Below, one piece after another: positions 60,144-64,000 of a DNA stretch of 64,000 nt (position 1 is its first letter; each line of letters opens with the position of its first letter). A model generated the notes under the pieces. That model was not told the DNA's origin. It saw only the letters and a list, made by a program, of their open reading frames with translations, and did not search any database. Origin of the DNA: Stenocarpella maydis (lineage: Eukaryota > Ascomycota > Sordariomycetes > Diaporthales > Diaporthaceae); the NCBI GenBank assembly GCA_002270565.1, contig NQMI01000088.1:74782-138781 (forward strand), written 5' to 3'. The translations under genes and the position numbers were made by a program.

Positions 60144-62889
60144 GAGGTATAATAGTAAAGATAATATATAAGAGCTATATATAAACTTTTATAATAAATT
60201 ACTAATATAGAAATATAAGGAATAAGTAATATAGGGATAGTAAGGTTATAAAAGGGGCGCCTAAGGTATAAGAATTCTTAATTCCTAAAGAAAATTAGGG
60301 GGTTATTTTTAAAGTCCCCTACCTCACTCCCTAAGTAACCATAGTGTAGCTATAGCACGCGCGTAGCACCCACTACTCCTCATCCGCCTCCTCATCCTCC
60401 TAGGCATTAGTAATGCAGTTAGCAGCAGTAGCAACCTTATTAGCAGCTCGGGCAAGCTGCTTAAGCATAATAATGCTATAGCGCATAAGTAATAAAAACT
60501 TAATATTACTACTAGAGGCAAGTAATAAGGGTGTAGCAGTAGTAACAATCTTGCCCTTCTCAGGCGGAAGCAGGTAGACACCCTCCTGAGCCTGGGCTAG
60601 GTCCTTAATCTTAAGGGTACAAGAGAGGGGCGTAATAATATTAAAGGGGACCTACTATAGTATTAATAAAGCTTATAAGTAGTGCAAGCTTAGATACTAT
60701 ATAATAAGGGTATTAGGAATAAAACTTATAGAAATATAATTATCATTACTGCTCTTATAGCAATATTAATAATAGCAGTTAGTTTTTAGAAAAATATTGG
60801 TAAAATAAGTATCTACTAGGAAATAGTATGAGTATAGTAGAGATATAATATAGGCATAATATACTGCTTTAGTTAAAGTGATAAATCTCCTCCTCCTTAA
60901 AGATCTTATTCTCCTTAATAGCATTTTAATAGGCTAGAAGTTTAATTTATAGGACGTATATATAGTATAAGCACTACTTATATATAGAGCATATAATGCC
61001 CTCCTAAGTAGGACTAGCTTTAGCTATCTTCTTCTTCTTCTATATTACCTTATTAGTATTACTTAGATACTATAAAGGAGTAGCACCTAGGGAAAACTAG
61101 AAAGAAAATTACTTATAGCTAAGTTAAAAGGAGGGGTGCCTAAAGGTATATATTTCTTAGGCTTATTACGCTAAATACTCCTATTTAGTAATACTATTAG
61201 CTATAATATATAAGTACTATATATATATAGAGAAAATAAACTTATAGGCGGGATAGCTAAGATATAGGAAGAGGAAGAGGTAGGAATATTGGATATCTAG
61301 AATAACCCCCCATTAGTAATATAATACCCAGGCGCTATAGCACCCTTGCGCTAGTGTGGCATGGGTCTCTAGTAGACTTACCTTATTATTATTATAGTAG
61401 TAGTTAGTAGTAGTGGTGCTCTAGTACCCCTGTTAGAGCGCTATTACTACACGTATATAGCATGATACCATCGGGCAAGATACTTACTATATAGGTTTAG
61501 GTGCAGGTATAGGTTCAGGTACTATATAGCATTAGCAAGTTATCCTATTACTTGCTAACTAAGGGATATACTTATAAATTTAAAAATGCTTAAAGAAGAA
61601 AATAAGGGAAGAAGGAAAGGTAAAGGGGCTATAAGAACTAAATAGGTATAGGAAAGTATCATTAATATAGATAGGATGCTATTTACATAATATGCATTAT
61701 AATACTTATTTATATAATTATAATAATATAAGATATAATAGAAAGCCCTTTATTTAGGGTGTTATACTAATGCTTCTTAAACTAACTAAAGGACCTACTA
61801 TTACATAATTATTACTTATCTTCCTAACTTATAATAATGATATAATACCTATTTAATAGGGTACTAGAAATAATAGTATAAGGCTATTAACCTATAATAT
61901 GTCCTTAGAAAGGGGCTTATAATAACTTTACTATAAAAGTACTATAAGAATATATCTCTTATAAGTTAAGCTCCTAAAATAGAAGCTTAAAAGGGGTAGT
62001 AATTTATTAGGGTTTAGTATACTACTCTAGGTTAAGGTATTTAAAAGTTCTATATGGGTATTATAAAGAAGCAACTAGTCTATAATAAGTAGCCTAAATA
62101 GTACTAACGAAGATTATATATTAAAGGTTTTATCTTAAGATTATATTAAACGGGCCTATTATAAAGGTACAAGTTATAAGTAGCTTTAAAGTAATAAAGT
62201 AGTAAGAAGGGATTCTTATATAAGAAGGGGGGAAGAAGAAATGAATAAGGAGAGGAGGGAAGAAGGGTAAGTTTAATTATATCTATCTCCCTAGGAATAT
62301 AGCACTCACATGCTACTATTTCGCTACTCAGCTGCTATATATACCTATTTACTCTGCTTATATTTATAACCCTTATATAATTTTACTTAAAGGGCCTATT
62401 TTTTATTAGAAGAAAAAGTAAGGGAATATTAATAAGGTGGCTTATTATTAATAGCTAGTTCTAATTAATCTTTAGAGATATCTCTTAAAAGCCACTTTTT
62501 ATATAAGATAGTGTCTCTTTATATAAAGTATTAAATACTTTTTAAAATATTAAAAAGAGAAATATTAAAGTAATAATATAGCTATCTTTTTATTAGATCT
62601 TAACTTTATTAAAAACATTTATAATTAAATAAAAAAACTATATAAAACATTATTATAAGATAATAAAAAAGCTAATAAAGAATTAAATTTTAAAAAATAA
62701 ATAAAAGAAGCTTAAGATATAGTATTAAAGGAATTTCTTAAGGATTTAATTATTAATATAATTTAAAGATATAAGGATGTAATTAAAGTAAAGGATAGGC
62801 TAATTAAGTTGTAATTAAAATTTAGAAGCTAGTAAATTTGTACTAAGTTAAGTATAGTATAAGCAAAAAATATTGTGGGGGCTACCTAG
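60144..62889. mobile_element. AT-rich RIP block (degraded transposon sequence)
   Basis: Very rich in TA dinucleotides and in A/T overall (for example 8 G or C in the 60 bases at 62581-62640). Open frames of any length are almost absent. Short patches at 60320-60600 and 61300-61460 keep more G and C. The block ends sharply at about 62875, where ordinary GC-rich sequence resumes. The sequence is consistent with the interior of one or more retroelements inactivated by RIP, but I cannot name a family. Confidence 0.75.
62593..62889 (+). pseudogene. Degraded open frame with CAA/CAG-derived stops
   Basis: In frame 1 from 62593 to the TAG at 62887 the translation is a Lys/Ile/Leu-rich, helix-like sequence interrupted only by TAA or TAG codons, each one C-to-T step from CAA or CAG. 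Recognisable unbroken pieces are LDLNFIKNIYN and VLKEFLKDLIINII. This pattern is expected of a coding region after RIP. I cannot identify the parent protein; a gag-like coiled region of a retroelement is one possibility. Confidence 0.45.
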
Positions 62890-63322
62890 CAGGAGTGCCC
62901 TTTTTTACCCATGCCACCATAGTAGTCTACCTCAAGGCGGCGCAAGGGCCCAACCCTAGCAGCTTGAGGCTCCCCGACAAGGTCCCGCAGTCGCAGTCAG
63001 TCGCAAATCCTGCAGGGGAAGCCGACTCCGTCGCCCGACCCGACCGACCGACCGCCTCACCTCACCTCAACCCGTTCATCTATCTCACTTGACGACTTCA
63101 ACTCACCTCATCTCATCCCACTTCGATCTCGTGCCCCTTGTGAACCGCCTCCCTCACTGCAAGGGGCATCGTCGGCCGCCACAAGCTGCACTCTCTCTCT
63201 GTTCCTCACATGTTCTCTTGTTGTGGCCAGACCCGTCAGACGAATTAACCACAGCAGTTCCTCCCCACAATCAGCAGTGCTTGGCCCGGTCCAAATGATT
63301 CTTATTGCTTGTCGCTGACACC
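62890..63322. other. 5' flank of the F-box-like gene
   Basis: GC-rich sequence directly after the AT-rich block, with ACCG and CTCAC short repeats (about 63036-63070). It is a plausible promoter and leader with no gene. Confidence 0.45.
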
Positions 63323-64000
63323 ATGAGTCAACCCGCTCCTGCAGGGGTCCGCCGCAACCCTCGGCGGTCGACCACAACCACGGCCGCGCCCAGTCGCCCG
63401 CGAAACCCGAGCGGCCGTGTAACACGCAGCGCTACAAGGCTGCCCTCGCCATCAAGCAATTCCAGCGACCCTGACGACCATGATTCATCAGCCTCCGACG
63501 CACCACCCCCTCGACCGCGTCGTGCTTTGGGCTCCCGGACCCGCCAGTCTGCACGCCTGCAGACCATCGCCCACCACTCTCCTGGCACCCGCGCCACTCG
63601 GCGCACTCGAGCCACGGCCACAGGGAGCCCTCGCCCGCCTCGTGCTCGGTCCAACCCTCGCTCAGGGACGCCTTCCAGGCCTGCGAGGAACCCGGGCCGT
63701 CAGCTCGCGGGAGGCAGCGCAAGAAAGAAACTCAGCGCCTCCCGCTCCGTCAGCAATGAGCCAGAATGGCCCTCCTCCAAAGTCCGTCCGCCGTGGCAGC
63801 ACCTGGAATGGACCATCCTCGTCCAGATACTTGAATACGCCTCATCATCGCTCGAACCACGGGAGGGTACGCGCTGGCTCCTCTTGGCTGGCCTTACTTG
63901 CAAGACCTTCCTTGGGCCCGCACTCAAAGCCTTGTACAGGCGTCCGATGCCTATCATGTCCATGAACATGGCAACCAAGTTTGCCGCCCTCATGCGCAAT
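63323..64000 (+). CDS. F-box-like protein, partial (runs off the window)
   Basis: An open frame from the ATG at 63323 (context caccATGAGT) runs to the last base, at least 226 codons without a stop. The first 150 residues are basic and rich in Arg, Ser, Pro and Thr (SQPAPAGVRRNPRRSTTTT), with a nuclear-localisation look. Then PPWQHLEWTILVQILEYAS and TRWLLLAGLTCKTFLGPALK resemble an F-box followed by the start of a leucine-rich region, as in fungal substrate adaptors of SCF ubiquitin ligases. The F-box call rests on this short stretch. The 3' part, any introns and the substrate-binding domain lie outside the window. The gene sits only about 430 bp from the RIP block. Confidence 0.6.
   Translation, partial: MSQPAPAGVRRNPRRSTTTTAAPSRPRNPSGRVTRSATRLPSPSSNSSDPDDHDSSASDAPPPRPRRALGSRTRQSARLQTIAHHSPGTRATRRTRATATGSPRPPRARSNPRSGTPSRPARNPGRQLAGGSARKKLSASRSVSNEPEWPSSKVRPPWQHLEWTILVQILEYASSSLEPREGTRWLLLAGLTCKTFLGPALKALYRRPMPIMSMNMATKFAALMRN

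Noticed and set aside
60324..60581. Minus-strand frame of 85 codons in the AT-rich block
   Set aside because: Leu-rich product of degraded repeat DNA without a domain; treated as part of the RIP block.

Overview
The window is nuclear DNA of a filamentous ascomycete, most likely a member of the Sordariomycetes. Genes are compact and GC-rich in the third codon position, and their short GT..AG introns (about 50-150 bp) restore reading frames exactly. The protein families are typical of Pezizomycotina: a filamentous-fungal Sfi1, an Abp2-type ARS-binding protein, a DUF3328/UstYa relic and a secreted DUF2183 protein. One AT-rich transposon block carries the transition signature of repeat-induced point mutation (RIP). 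I did not try to name the species.

Layout: 0.9-4.6 kb cytoplasmic isoleucyl-tRNA synthetase (+, seven exons); 5.8-9.8 kb centrin-binding spindle pole protein Sfi1 (+); 9.8-16.1 kb a gene-poor accessory stretch holding a frameshifted UstYa-like gene (+); 16.1-18.5 kb ARS-binding protein 2 (-); 18.5-21.8 kb a long divergent intergenic region; 21.8-22.8 kb a PMP47/ANT1-type carrier (+); 23.3-29.1 kb three co-directional minus-strand genes, QCR2, ATP15 and MAK10; 30.5-32.7 kb RNA polymerase III subunit RPC82 (+); 33.4-34.5 kb mitochondrial GTP/GDP carrier GGC1 (+); 35.1-35.75 kb a dead heme-thiolate peroxidase; 36.6-42.8 kb a 2063-residue coiled-coil protein (+); 43.4-45.05 kb mitochondrial seryl-tRNA synthetase with an apparent frameshift (-); 46.4-48.8 kb secreted subtilase (+); 52.2-54.2 kb LtrA-like membrane protein (+); 55.0-56.8 kb secreted DUF2183 phosphatase-like protein (+); 58.3-62.9 kb RIP-degraded transposon block; 63.3 kb to the end a partial F-box-like protein (+).

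Most intact genes are housekeeping and fall into loose themes. Mitochondrial and peroxisomal functions are QCR2 (complex III), ATP15 (complex V), GGC1, the PMP47-like carrier and mitochondrial SerRS. Information processing is covered by IleRS, RPC82, Abp2 and the NatC subunit Mak10. Secretion and membrane functions are the subtilase, LtrA-like and DUF2183 proteins. The accessory material is decaying: a UstYa-like gene with a broken 3' end, a peroxidase without its heme-ligand cysteine, a Tc1-type transposase relic, and a pair of retrotransposon LTR-like repeats joined at the only undetermined base in the window. The best candidate for something little described is that pair: one copy is followed by an 11-base match to the anticodon arm of initiator tRNA-Met, which suggests half-tRNA priming. 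I found no intact new multi-gene system, CRISPR array, rRNA or clear tRNA.
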